Shown: positions 42,879 through 51,388, counted from the stretch's first letter. The stretch is DNA of 64,000 nucleotides from Bacteroidales bacterium (GCA_017991835.1 JAGOPY010000002.1:186001-250000); one strand, 5' to 3'. The notes: generated by a model from the letters alone, not told the origin. A program made the numbers and translations.

Positions 42879-43916
42879 TTAGTTATTATGTTCAATGATA
42901 GCCCGGATGTTGATCGCCAGGTTCATAAATGCTTTATAAACAGGAGATTGTTCATCGAGTGCCACAGGGCTGCCGGTATCTCCCGATTCGCAGATGCTTT
43001 GCACCAAAGGGATTTCAGCCAGCAAATTGACCCGCTCATCATCCGCAAGCCTCCTGCCTCCGTGCTTACCGAAGAGGTAATACTTGTTTTCAGGAAGTTC
43101 GGCAGGGGTGAAATACGACATGTTTTCTATCAATCCCAGGATTCTTACCCTGATCTTGTCCTGGTTAAACATGCTGAACGCCTTTTTCGCGTCGGCCAGC
43201 GCAACCTGCTGTGGTGTGGAAACGATCGCAATTCCCTCGACCGGGTATTGCTGAACCAGGGTCAGGTGGATATCGCCGGTTCCCGGCGGAAGGTCAACCA
43301 CCAGGTAGTCGAGCTCTCCCCAGTGTGTGTCGTTGAACAGCTGGTTGAGCGCATTGGAGGCCATGGGTCCGCGCCAGATCAGCGCTTGCTGCGGATCGAC
43401 AAAGAAACCGATCGACTGGACTTTGATGCCATACTTTTCTACCGGGATAATCTTTCCGTTCTCAGCCTCCGGATCCATCACGGGCCTCTCATCTTCAACA
43501 TCGAACATGATCGGAATCGACGGACCGTAAATATCGGCGTCGAGGATTCCTACCTTAAGTCCGAGTTTACTCAGGGCGACTGCCAGGTTGGCCGCAATCG
43601 TGGATTTTCCCACCCCGCCTTTCCCAGAACCGACTGCAATGATATGTTTAACTGCCTGTAATGATGGAAAATCGGTAACGAAAGTTATCTTTACAAGTGC
43701 TTCCGGATCCACCTGGTTGCGGATCGCCGCTTCCGACAGTTTTTGCAGTGCAGGTTGGCTTTTATCATCCTGCTTGGGAAAAACTATCGTAAAACTGATG
43801 TTGTGCCCGTCAACCTCAAGGTTTCTGACCATATTCAGGGAGATGATATCGCTTCCTTTCGGGAAATACAATACATCTTTCAATGCGTTTAAGATGAGTT
43901 CTTTATTGTCTTTCAT
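42879..43916 (-). CDS. Mrp/NBP35 family Fe-S carrier ATPase
   Basis: The protein of about 345 residues starts with a DUF59 domain and then the deviant Walker A motif GSGKGGVGKST, the DADIYGPSIP switch and VDLPPGTGDIHL, which are typical for the ApbC/Mrp family of Fe-S cluster carriers. The CxxC often seen near the C terminus of this family is not present; the region reads ENMSYFTPAELPENKYYLFG. I recall this state from other Bacteroidota Mrp proteins. ATG at 43916 was chosen; an adjacent ATG one codon earlier is equally possible. Confidence 0.9.
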   Translation of the reverse strand: MKDNKELILNALKDVLYFPKGSDIISLNMVRNLEVDGHNISFTIVFPKQDDKSQPALQKLSEAAIRNQVDPEALVKITFVTDFPSLQAVKHIIAVGSGKGGVGKSTIAANLAVALSKLGLKVGILDADIYGPSIPIMFDVEDERPVMDPEAENGKIIPVEKYGIKVQSIGFFVDPQQALIWRGPMASNALNQLFNDTHWGELDYLVVDLPPGTGDIHLTLVQQYPVEGIAIVSTPQQVALADAKKAFSMFNQDKIRVRILGLIENMSYFTPAELPENKYYLFGKHGGRRLADDERVNLLAEIPLVQSICESGDTGSPVALDEQSPVYKAFMNLAINIRAIIEHNN

Positions 43917-43939
43917 CATACTGTATTCTAAAAAGAAAG

Positions 43940-43947
43940 CAAAATTA
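43940..43947 (-). promoter_or_regulatory. Possible -7 box for mrp-nfu (TAATTTTG)
   Basis: The minus-strand octamer fits TAnnTTTG, 23 bases before the mrp start, in the 66-base gap after the ATL gene. Confidence 0.4.
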
Positions 43948-43982
43948 GGCATAAAAATTATGCCATGATCCGGATCTCAGAA

Positions 43983-44318
43983 TCAGTGCAGCTCTTTGGC
44001 CGGGTCCCAGAAGTGGCGGTCGAAATGAACAATGGCATTATCGATAATCTGAACACCCTCGTTTTCAAGAAGCTGCTGCATAACCTCAGGGCCGCCGAAA
44101 TGATGTTTTCCGGTCAGAAGCCCGTTGCGGTTAACTACCCTGTGGGCAGGAACGGGATGCGGATGAACATGACATTTATTCATGGCCCAGCCAACCATCC
44201 GGGCCGACATTTTAGTCCCGAGGTATGCGGCAATGGCACCGTAGGTCGTGACCCGACCGTATGGAACGAGTCGTGCCACCTCATATACTTTTTCAAAAAA
44301 TGAATCTTCAGTGTTCAT
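43983..44318 (-). CDS. Alkyltransferase-like protein (ATL), MGMT fold without the acceptor cysteine
   Basis: The 111-residue protein is only the DNA-binding domain of O6-alkylguanine DNA alkyltransferase: VPYGRVTTYGAIAAYLG (helix-turn-helix region) followed by VPAHRVVNRNG. In active enzymes the second motif is PCHRV; here Cys is Ala, so alkyl transfer is not possible. ATLs instead bind O6-alkylguanine and route it to nucleotide excision repair; most characterised examples have Trp at this position. It overlaps the end of trmB by 11 bases and belongs to the same minus-strand run. Confidence 0.9.
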   Translation of the reverse strand: MNTEDSFFEKVYEVARLVPYGRVTTYGAIAAYLGTKMSARMVGWAMNKCHVHPHPVPAHRVVNRNGLLTGKHHFGGPEVMQQLLENEGVQIIDNAIVHFDRHFWDPAKELH

Positions 44319-44982
44319 CCTTTAGTGAGAATTCAAGGTATTTGATCGGTACTCCTTCCTTCCTGAACATCGACTCATAAAATGTCTGAATTGACGTCGC
44401 CTCATGATTTACCGCTTCGTTGTAAATGTTGTCGGACGCATACACGAGGGTGTGGCTATTTTCGCGGATCACCAACAATGTGTAACGGTATAACATCGTA
44501 TTGTCGGTTTTCAGGTGTATGACCGCCCCGGGGGTGAGAAACTGCCGGTATCTTTCCAGGAAGACCGGCGATGTGAGCCGCCTGTTTATCCTGTTACTCT
44601 GTGGCTGCGGATCGGGAAAGGTCAGCCATATCTCATCTACTTCATTCTGCGAGAAAAAATAAGTGATATGTTCAATTCTTGTCCTGATGAAAGCGACATT
44701 CTTTAACCCCAACTCCTGGGTCATTTTGCAGCCTTTCCATAGCCTGGCCCCTTTTATATCCACGCCGATGAAATTTCTTTCAGGATGTAGCATGGCCAGG
44801 TTGATAGTATATTCTCCTTTGCCGCAGCCCAATTCCAGCGTAACAGGATTTTCGTTCATGAAGAATCCGCTGTGCCACTTTCCTTTCAGGGGAAATTCCT
44901 GTAGCAGATCCAGTTGGGTATATTGAAACAGATGACTGAATGTCAGGTTTTCGGCAAAATGAGCCAGCTTCTTTTTTACCAC
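44308..44982 (-). CDS. trmB: tRNA (guanine-N7)-methyltransferase
   Basis: TrmB makes m7G46 in tRNA using S-adenosylmethionine. The 224-residue protein has the SAM motif LELGCGKGEYTINLA, NFIGVDIKGARLWKG and the family signature IWLTFPDPQPQSNRINRRLTS, followed by LKTDN. All are as expected. The start appears to be GTG at 44982, because the frame has no ATG before the first motif. Its 3' end overlaps the ATL gene, and it lies 19 bases after the HU/SPOR gene stop. Confidence 0.94.
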   Translation of the reverse strand: MVKKKLAHFAENLTFSHLFQYTQLDLLQEFPLKGKWHSGFFMNENPVTLELGCGKGEYTINLAMLHPERNFIGVDIKGARLWKGCKMTQELGLKNVAFIRTRIEHITYFFSQNEVDEIWLTFPDPQPQSNRINRRLTSPVFLERYRQFLTPGAVIHLKTDNTMLYRYTLLVIRENSHTLVYASDNIYNEAVNHEATSIQTFYESMFRKEGVPIKYLEFSLKDEH

Positions 44983-45001
44983 CTCGATCGGGAAATTTAT
45001 T

Positions 45002-46030
45002 TCAGTATTTCAGTAGCCAGGCTGAAGGATTTTCTTCCTTCCGTATGAAAATCAAATAAGATAATGCTTGCTCTTTCTCCTCAAAACTATTATAGCTGAC
45101 CCTTGTGTGGCCCCGGTTGGTCTTTCCGGCCAATTCAGCGTCAAATCCCTTGCTGATCAGTATCCCAAGGAATCTTTCCGCGTTCTTGTCATGCTCAAAG
45201 CAACCTCCGATGATGTAGTACCTGGGTCCGGTTGTAATAGCCCCAGTTTCTGCTCTTTGTATAACAGGGTCTATTTTGATTTCTGTTTCCGATTCATTTT
45301 CCTGTGGCAGGGGCGCTGGTTCGATGGTTTTTGCCCGGACCGGCTCATTCACCGTTAGCGGTGCGGATAACGGTTGTTTATCCGCTGTTTTGTAAAAAGA
45401 TTCTTCTCTTAATCCGGATAAGATCCCGGCAAATTCGGTGTAGAGATTTTGTACAGAAGCCGGGAAGATAATGCCATAAATAAGGAAAAGGATGATTGGC
45501 AAAGAAACGGCTACAGTCCACATGGCTGATGCCGGCTGTTTTTCTTTGCGGGCAGCCGGGGTTTTACGGTCTTCAGGCTTTGGTTGTTTCCGTATGGTTT
45601 TGGATTCGCCGGAAACCGGGATCAGGGCCAGGGAATCCATTCCGGTCGATCCGGGATTAAAATTAAGGGTATCTTTCTGGATGAATTGCACCGTGCCGTC
45701 ATCTCCATGGAACATTTCCCCGATTCCTTCCAGCACGACTCTTTGCCCGAGGGTAAACCTGATTTGGCATTCGCTTACAAATTCACTGATAAAAAGGCTT
45801 GCCTGGCTATACGACAGGTTGTTATGACGGGCAATATGGCTGATCAGAAGCCCGTCGTCGTGATTGAGAAAGCTGTTGAAGGCCGGATAACGGTTTGGCG
45901 GGAAGATCCGCTGCCGGGTCTGGTTCAGCCGTGACGGGACCGATTGCATGATAAATCCACCCAGTCCTGGGATGGTCACGCAATCATACTCATACAATAA
46001 TTGCCGCAGATGATGATCAACCGGTTTCAT
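45002..46030 (-). CDS. HU-CCDC81 and SPOR domain membrane protein
   Basis: The 342-residue protein has two HU/IHF-like CCDC81 domains at the N terminus (about 1-55, YDCVTIPGLGGFI; about 60-125, YSQASLFISEFVSECQIRF). A charged linker precedes a single membrane segment at about 170-190, and a C-terminal SPOR domain (about 268-342) starts YYIIGGCFEHDKNAERFL. SPOR binds denuded peptidoglycan at the division site, and the HU-like part would lie in the cytoplasm. This combination is typical of Bacteroidota and may couple nucleoid and septum; that role is inferred. It lies 54 bases after kdsB on the same strand. Confidence 0.9.
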   Translation of the reverse strand: MKPVDHHLRQLLYEYDCVTIPGLGGFIMQSVPSRLNQTRQRIFPPNRYPAFNSFLNHDDGLLISHIARHNNLSYSQASLFISEFVSECQIRFTLGQRVVLEGIGEMFHGDDGTVQFIQKDTLNFNPGSTGMDSLALIPVSGESKTIRKQPKPEDRKTPAARKEKQPASAMWTVAVSLPIILFLIYGIIFPASVQNLYTEFAGILSGLREESFYKTADKQPLSAPLTVNEPVRAKTIEPAPLPQENESETEIKIDPVIQRAETGAITTGPRYYIIGGCFEHDKNAERFLGILISKGFDAELAGKTNRGHTRVSYNSFEEKEQALSYLIFIRKEENPSAWLLKY

Positions 46031-46084
46031 TCAAAAGTTTTGCTGGATTTTCCTTTGCGAAAATAGGAATAAGTGCCCTAAAGG

Positions 46085-46834
46085 TCAAGCCGTGTTAGTA
46101 ATTTTTAATAAATCCGCAGGAGTATCAATGGCAACGCTTTCTAAAACCGTGATTGCCAAATTTATATCGAATCCGTTTTCCAGCCATCGCAATTGTTCCA
46201 GGGATTCGAGCTTTTCAAGTCTCCCCTGAGGAAGCCGGCAGATCTGCCGGAGAACTTCTGACCGGAAACCGTAGATACCGATATGCTTATAATGCGCCTG
46301 TTCGTGTATCCATTCCATTTCGCCGGATCTTCTCACATAGGGCAAGGGAGACCTGGTGAATATCAATGCTTTGTATTCACTGCTGAAAACAACTTTCACA
46401 ACGTTGGGATTGAATATATCTTCCTTCTGGTCGATTAATTTAGCCAGGGTAGCTATACCGGTTCCCGCGGAGATGAGCGTATCGTAAAGCAGCCTGATCT
46501 GTTCCGGCTGTATAAAGGGTTCATCGCCTTGTATATTGACGACAAACTCGACCGGCGACGCCGGTGAGGATTCCCAGGTTTCAAGTGCTTCGAGGCATCT
46601 GTCGGTGCCGCTCTGGTGATCTTCTGACGTCATAATGGCTTGATAACCATTATCCAGGACATGGGTAAGAATCCGTTCATCATCTGTCGCCACGACCTGG
46701 TCGGTGAAAACGCCTGCCGATTTCACCCGGTCGCAGACGCGGAGGATCATGGAGCGACCATTGATCATCGCCAGGGGTTTTCCAGGGAACCGCGATGACC
46801 CGTACCGGGCCGGAATGATTGCCAGACAGTTCAT
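46085..46834 (-). CDS. kdsB: 3-deoxy-manno-octulosonate cytidylyltransferase
   Basis: KdsB activates Kdo with CTP for LPS core synthesis. The 249-residue product has the nucleotide-binding start IIPARYGSSRFPGKPL, ATDDERI, and NIQGDEPFI for the metal site. The late segment HIGIYGFRSEVL with LEQLRWLENG is typical. Length is normal. It lies 6 bases after the deoxynucleoside kinase gene. lpxB at 61.2 kb is the other lipid A gene in this window. Confidence 0.96.
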   Translation of the reverse strand: MNCLAIIPARYGSSRFPGKPLAMINGRSMILRVCDRVKSAGVFTDQVVATDDERILTHVLDNGYQAIMTSEDHQSGTDRCLEALETWESSPASPVEFVVNIQGDEPFIQPEQIRLLYDTLISAGTGIATLAKLIDQKEDIFNPNVVKVVFSSEYKALIFTRSPLPYVRRSGEMEWIHEQAHYKHIGIYGFRSEVLRQICRLPQGRLEKLESLEQLRWLENGFDINLAITVLESVAIDTPADLLKITNTA

Positions 46835-46840
46835 AGATTA

Positions 46841-47455
46841 TCAGAAAAGCCCGTGGATTTCAGCCTGTATCTTCTCGATCACCACGCCCAGGTCGTGCGG
46901 GTTGTCGGCAAAGTTTATCTCATCAACATTGATTATTAGGAGTTTGCCTTGTTTATAACGGGAGATCCAGGTTTCATACCGTTCGTTAAGGCTCTTCAGG
47001 TAGTCCAAACGGATCGATTCTTCATAAGTTCGGCCTCTTTTCTGTATCTGTTTGACCAGGTTCGGGACCGTCGACCGGAGATAGATCAACAGGTCGGGAG
47101 GTTTGATGAGCGAACTGATCAGTTCGAAGATGGAGCTGTAATTCTCGAAATCCCTTGTTTCCATCAGGCTCATGGCATGGAGGTTAGGAGCGAAGATATA
47201 GGCATCTTCGTAAATGGTCCTGTCCTGGATGACATTTTTCCCACTGGCATGTATATTCAGGATCTGCCGGAAGCGGCTGGCCAGGAAGAAGATTTGCAGG
47301 TTGAACGACCAGCGCTGCATATCTTCATAAAAACTGTTGAGATAAGGATTCGCTTCTACGTCTTCAAAGTGCGGTTCCCATCCGAAATGCCTTGAAAGAA
47401 GCTCAGTGAGTGTTGTTTTGCCGGCGCCTATGTTGCCTGCGATAGCTATATGCAT
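46841..47455 (-). CDS. Deoxynucleoside kinase (second copy)
   Basis: The 204-residue protein begins with the P-loop IAGNIGAGKTTLTELLSRHF, then a FEDVEANPYLNSFYEDM segment carrying the expected Glu base, QDRTIYEDAYIFAPN (DRS/T motif) and the lid IQKRGRTYEESI. It is a paralogue of the kinase at 33.6 kb. Paired kinases of complementary specificity are known in other bacteria; that specificity split is inference here. It lies four bases after the GH3-family gene and six bases before kdsB. Confidence 0.88.
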   Translation of the reverse strand: MHIAIAGNIGAGKTTLTELLSRHFGWEPHFEDVEANPYLNSFYEDMQRWSFNLQIFFLASRFRQILNIHASGKNVIQDRTIYEDAYIFAPNLHAMSLMETRDFENYSSIFELISSLIKPPDLLIYLRSTVPNLVKQIQKRGRTYEESIRLDYLKSLNERYETWISRYKQGKLLIINVDEINFADNPHDLGVVIEKIQAEIHGLF

Positions 47456-47459
47456 AGTG

Positions 47460-48968
47460 TTATACGGTTAATATTTCTTCAATAATTGTACGATGGTTCG
47501 ATAATCGGGGAACTTTATTCTGTCCACCCAGCTTGCCTTTGTTTTTCAGCCAGTTGTAAAAAGTTCCCGGTGCCATGATCCGGATGACCGGGGGCAGTAA
47601 AATGAGATCATGAAACCGTTTGGCTTCATAATCCGAGTTAAGCGATTTAAGGGCATTATCCAGTGTTTCCGTGAAATATTCCAGGTCGGGTGGAGGAGTG
47701 TCAAATTCTATCAGCCACTCATGAGCCACCTTTTTCTCTTTCTCAAGGAATAACGGCGCAGCAGTATATTCATTTACAACGGCGTGACACTTTCTACAGG
47801 CTACGGCCAGCGCTTTTTCCGCATTGTCGATGATCACTTCCTCACCAACCGCGTTGATGAAGTTTTTTGTTCTGCCGGTAATCCTGATCCTGAAAGGGTT
47901 AATGGATGTGAATTTGACAGTATCGCCGATCAGGTAACGCCACAGGCCGGCGTTGGTGGAAATGACCATTGCGTAATGGGTTTCGGTATCCACTTCATCA
48001 AGGTTGCAGGCCCTGGGATGATCGTTGTCCAGTTCACTGACGGGGATAAACTCGTAGAAAATGCCGTAATCCAGCATAAGCAGCAGTTCGCTGGAGTCGG
48101 AGCAGTCCTGCAGACCGAAGAATCCTTCAGAGGCATTGTAGGTCTCCATGTAATTCATCTCCCCGGCCCGGATGATCTGTCTGAATTGTTCCCGGTAAGG
48201 CGTGAAATTGACCCCGCCATGAAAATATACTTCCAGGTTCGGCCAGACTTCCATGATATCGCTCTTGCCCGTTTTTTCGAGGACCCTTCGCAAAAGCAGG
48301 AGCATCCACGACGGAACGCCGGAAAGGCTCGTCAGGTTGTGCGGAATGGTTTCATCGGCCATCATCTCTATCTTTTCCTCCCAGTTATCCATCAGGGCTG
48401 TGCTTTTTCTGGGAACCCGGATGAATTCGGCCCAGAATGGCAGATTCTGGATGATGATGGCCGAAAGGTCGCCGTCATAGTACGACTCAGCGTTTATCTC
48501 ACTGATCTTATGGCTTCCACCGATGGCCAGGCCACGCCCGCTGAACAAAGCCGTATTGGGAAAATTGTTGCAATAGAGCGAAAGCATGTCTTTGCCCCCT
48601 TTATAATGGCACTCCTCCAGCGATTCCTGGCTGACCGGAATGAATTTGCTCCGGTCGTCCGTCGTGCCCGACGATTTGGCAAACCAACGGATGTCGGTTG
48701 GCCACAGAATATTCTGTTTTCCCTGTCGCATCAGGTCAATCCGGCCTTTCAGGTCTTCGTAGGTGCTGACAGGTACCCTCTCCCTGAACTGGCCGACATT
48801 TGAAATGGACGAATAGCCGTATTCTTTGCCCCATTCGGTATCCTTTGCCGTTGTGATCAGCCTGCGGAACCATTCGGCCTGCACATCATGCGGGTATTTG
48901 ATGAACAGGTCGATCTGGTGGATCCGCTTCTTGATCAGCCAGTAAAGTACGGAATTGATTAGCGCCAT
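47460..48968 (-). CDS. GH3-family acyl-acid amido synthetase-like protein
   Basis: The 502-residue protein matches the GH3 (auxin-responsive promoter) family, ATP-dependent enzymes of the acyl-adenylate-forming superfamily that conjugate carboxylic acids to amino acids in plants. Visible features are the phosphate-binding segment WFAKSSGTTDDRSKFIPVS, a central YNASEGFFGLQD, and the late GLWRYLIGDTVKF motif with a following RITGRTKNFIN hinge. Bacterial members are common in this phylum with unknown substrates. It sits between an LptF/G permease and a nucleoside kinase. A TATTTTTG box (48998-49005) suggests that it may also start its own transcript. Confidence 0.85.
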   Translation of the reverse strand: MALINSVLYWLIKKRIHQIDLFIKYPHDVQAEWFRRLITTAKDTEWGKEYGYSSISNVGQFRERVPVSTYEDLKGRIDLMRQGKQNILWPTDIRWFAKSSGTTDDRSKFIPVSQESLEECHYKGGKDMLSLYCNNFPNTALFSGRGLAIGGSHKISEINAESYYDGDLSAIIIQNLPFWAEFIRVPRKSTALMDNWEEKIEMMADETIPHNLTSLSGVPSWMLLLLRRVLEKTGKSDIMEVWPNLEVYFHGGVNFTPYREQFRQIIRAGEMNYMETYNASEGFFGLQDCSDSSELLLMLDYGIFYEFIPVSELDNDHPRACNLDEVDTETHYAMVISTNAGLWRYLIGDTVKFTSINPFRIRITGRTKNFINAVGEEVIIDNAEKALAVACRKCHAVVNEYTAAPLFLEKEKKVAHEWLIEFDTPPPDLEYFTETLDNALKSLNSDYEAKRFHDLILLPPVIRIMAPGTFYNWLKNKGKLGGQNKVPRLSNHRTIIEEILTV

Positions 48969-48997
48969 TTCGGATTTCTGCTTGTGCGATTCATCTT

Positions 48998-49005
48998 CAA
49001 AAATA
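48998..49005 (-). promoter_or_regulatory. Possible internal -7 box before the GH3-family gene (TATTTTTG)
   Basis: The minus-strand octamer fits TAnnTTTG, 29 bases before the GH3 start, within the 105-base gap after the LptF/G gene. Confidence 0.35.
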
Positions 49006-49073
49006 ACATTTTCGTAAACAAAGGGAGCGATTGTTCAAACTTTTTGCTTTAGCGCCGGAGATGTAAGACCGGC

Positions 49074-50150
49074 TTATTTAGGCGCCGATTTCAGCAGGTA
49101 AAGGCCAATGATCCCAAAGAAAATATTTGGAATCCAGGCGGCCAGGTAGGGGGGGAGGTCACCTACTGTTGCAAAAACAGTAGTCACCCTCATCAGTAAA
49201 ATATAGGTAAATGTCAGTAAGATCCCAAGTCCCAGATGCATGCCGATCCCTCCTCTCATTTTCCTGCTGGATAATGAAACACCGATTAGCGTCATCACCA
49301 GGGTGGCGAACGGAGATGCTAAACGGTTGTGCCTTTCCATATCGTAATAAACGATCTCTTCAGCTCCCCTGAGCTTTTCCTTCCTTATATAATCCTGTAG
49401 CTCTCCGAAAGTCATCTCTTCATAATTCTCCTTTTTAATATAAAGCTCCGAAGGCATCAGGTTCAGTGTGGTGTCAACGCGGGTTCCATGGCTGATTTTT
49501 TCTTTGTTTCCCGAAATCTCCCGGATGGTGTAGTTCTGAATGGTCCACCGGCTGGTCAGCGTGTCCCAGATAATGCGGTCAGCCATCAATTTATATTTCA
49601 TATCATGACCGTCATACTTTTCCAGAGAAAAACGAAATCCGGTTTTTGTTTTAATATTGAAACTTTCGACATAAACATAGGTACCCGGTTCGATCTGCAA
49701 ATGAATGTGTTCATCTTTGCTTTTCGACAGGTTCCCGAAATAGACATCGGTGAAAGCCCTTCTCTTCTGGTTTGTGTGGGGGATCAGGAAATTAGCCAGG
49801 TAAAAGGAGAGCAATGCCAGGAGGATAGCCGAGATAAAATAGGGCCTCAGCATCCGGTTGTAACTGATCCCGCTGCTCAGAATGGCAATGATTTCTGAAT
49901 TTCCGGCCATGTGGGATGTGAAATAGATGACCGATATGAATGTGAAAAGATAGCTGAACAGGTTAATAAAATAAGGGATAAAATTCAGATAATAATCAAA
50001 GATTATGGCATTCAGGGGCGCATTTTTGGAGATGAATTCGTCGATATTTTCAGAAAGGTCGAAAATGATGACGATCATGATCAGCAGTGAAATGGCATAA
50101 AAGAATGTACCCAGAAACTTCTTGATGATATAGTAATCGATCGTTTTCAT
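49074..50150 (-). CDS. LptF/LptG-family LPS export permease
   Basis: The 358-residue protein has the YjgP/YjgQ layout: three N-terminal membrane helices (about 12-125), a large beta-jellyroll-type periplasmic domain (about 130-265; LQIEPGTYVYVESFN) and three C-terminal helices. It would serve as one half of the LptFG transporter, passing LPS to LptC. Whether it is F or G is not distinguishable. The start KTIDYYIIKKFLGTFFYA is typical. It lies 42 bases downstream of tgt on the same strand. Confidence 0.9.
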   Translation of the reverse strand: MKTIDYYIIKKFLGTFFYAISLLIMIVIIFDLSENIDEFISKNAPLNAIIFDYYLNFIPYFINLFSYLFTFISVIYFTSHMAGNSEIIAILSSGISYNRMLRPYFISAILLALLSFYLANFLIPHTNQKRRAFTDVYFGNLSKSKDEHIHLQIEPGTYVYVESFNIKTKTGFRFSLEKYDGHDMKYKLMADRIIWDTLTSRWTIQNYTIREISGNKEKISHGTRVDTTLNLMPSELYIKKENYEEMTFGELQDYIRKEKLRGAEEIVYYDMERHNRLASPFATLVMTLIGVSLSSRKMRGGIGMHLGLGILLTFTYILLMRVTTVFATVGDLPPYLAAWIPNIFFGIIGLYLLKSAPK

Positions 50151-50192
50151 GGGTGTTTTGTAAGAATATACGCTGTAAAAGTAGAAAAATTG

Positions 50193-51323
50193 TCAGAGCC
50201 TCTGGGATAATTGCGTAACCATACGTTCTTTCCATCCTGAAAATTCCCCGCTGATGATCTTTTCCCTGGCCTGCTTCATCAGCCATAAATAAAAGGCCAG
50301 GTTGTGAAGACTGGCCAGCATAGCGCCGAGCATCTCACCCGAAATGATCAGATGGCGCAGAAAGGCCCTTGTACAGGTGCGGTCGGCAGGCAGGATACCA
50401 AATATATCGACAGGTTCGTGGTCGTCCTTCCACTTTTCATTTTTCATATTCATTATGCCTTCCGGTGTGAAAACCATACCATTGCGACCGTTCCGCGTCG
50501 GCATGACGCAATCGAACATATCTACACCTAATGCAATGCTGTTGAGCAGGTTGACAGGTGTTCCTACACCCATCAGGTACCGGGGCTTTTCTTTTGGCAA
50601 AATCCGGTTGACCAGATCTGTCATGGCATACATGACCTCTTCCGGCTCGCCGACCGAAAGCCCTCCAATGGCATTGCCATCAGCGTTATGCGCTGCTATG
50701 GCCTCCGCTGATTTTGCTCTCAGATCGCTGAATACACCTCCCTGGACAATCGGGAAAAGCGACTGCTCAAAACCGTATTTGGGTGACGTTTCGATAAACC
50801 TGCCCATGCAGCGGTTTAGCCACCGGTGGGTAAGGTGCATCGACTCTTCCACATATTGCCGTGGCGCCTGGGCCGGCGGACATTCGTCGAAAGCCATGAT
50901 GATATCGGCGCCGATGCTTCTCTGGATATCGATGACCGATTCGGGCGTAAATGTGTGCCTCGAGCCGTCGATATGCGACTGGAATGTAACTCCGTTCTCG
51001 GTCAGTTTGCGGCTATCGGCCAGCGAATACACCTGATAGCCGCCACTGTCGGTTAAAATGGGCCCTTCCCAGCCGTTGAAACGATGAAGTCCCCCGGCCG
51101 ACTCGATGACCGGCATCCCGGGACGTGTATATAAATGATAGGTATTGCCTAGGATTATTTCAGCCCTGACAACGTCTTTCAAATCTTTGAAATGTAATGC
51201 TTTAACGGTTCCTGCAGTACCAACCGGCATGAAGATGGGAGTATGTATTAACCCATGCCCGGTTTCGAGGATTCCTGCTCTTGCATTCGACTGAATATCA
51301 GTAGCTTCAATTGTAAATCTCAT
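50193..51323 (-). CDS. tgt: tRNA-guanine transglycosylase without the usual zinc cysteines
   Basis: TGT swaps G34 for preQ1 in the tRNAs of Asn, Asp, His and Tyr. The 376-residue protein has TDSGGYQVYSLA, SIGADIIMAFDECPP, the QGGVFSDLR motif and FDCVMPTRNGRNG with the nucleophile Asp. In canonical bacterial TGTs the next part has a CxCxxC ... H zinc site. Here the segment before CTRAFLRHL carries no CxCxxC cluster, and only the histidine is kept. I believe this is widespread in Bacteroidota, but cannot verify it. It leads the long minus-strand gene run and is divergent from the GT2 gene. Confidence 0.95.
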   Translation of the reverse strand: MRFTIEATDIQSNARAGILETGHGLIHTPIFMPVGTAGTVKALHFKDLKDVVRAEIILGNTYHLYTRPGMPVIESAGGLHRFNGWEGPILTDSGGYQVYSLADSRKLTENGVTFQSHIDGSRHTFTPESVIDIQRSIGADIIMAFDECPPAQAPRQYVEESMHLTHRWLNRCMGRFIETSPKYGFEQSLFPIVQGGVFSDLRAKSAEAIAAHNADGNAIGGLSVGEPEEVMYAMTDLVNRILPKEKPRYLMGVGTPVNLLNSIALGVDMFDCVMPTRNGRNGMVFTPEGIMNMKNEKWKDDHEPVDIFGILPADRTCTRAFLRHLIISGEMLGAMLASLHNLAFYLWLMKQAREKIISGEFSGWKERMVTQLSQRL

Positions 51324-51340
51324 TGTTAATAAAAAATGAT

Positions 51341-51348
51341 CAAAGATA
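51341..51348 (-). promoter_or_regulatory. Possible -7 box for tgt (TATCTTTG)
   Basis: The minus-strand octamer fits TAnnTTTG, 17 bases before the tgt start, back to back with the glycosyltransferase promoter. Confidence 0.4.
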
Positions 51349-51371
51349 AATTTTATTCCTGCCGGATTAAA

Positions 51372-51379
51372 TAATTTTG
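51372..51379 (+). promoter_or_regulatory. Possible -7 box for the GT2 gene (TAATTTTG)
   Basis: The octamer fits TAnnTTTG and ends nine bases before the ATG at 51389, which predicts a very short leader. Confidence 0.4.
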
Positions 51380-51388
51380 TTTTTGAGA

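Noticed and set aside
43983..44318. Active methylguanine methyltransferase
   Set aside because: The acceptor cysteine is replaced by Ala.
47784..48803. Plus-strand open frame of 339 codons opposite the GH3 gene
   Set aside because: Antisense to a well supported gene, with no motif, signal or promoter of its own.
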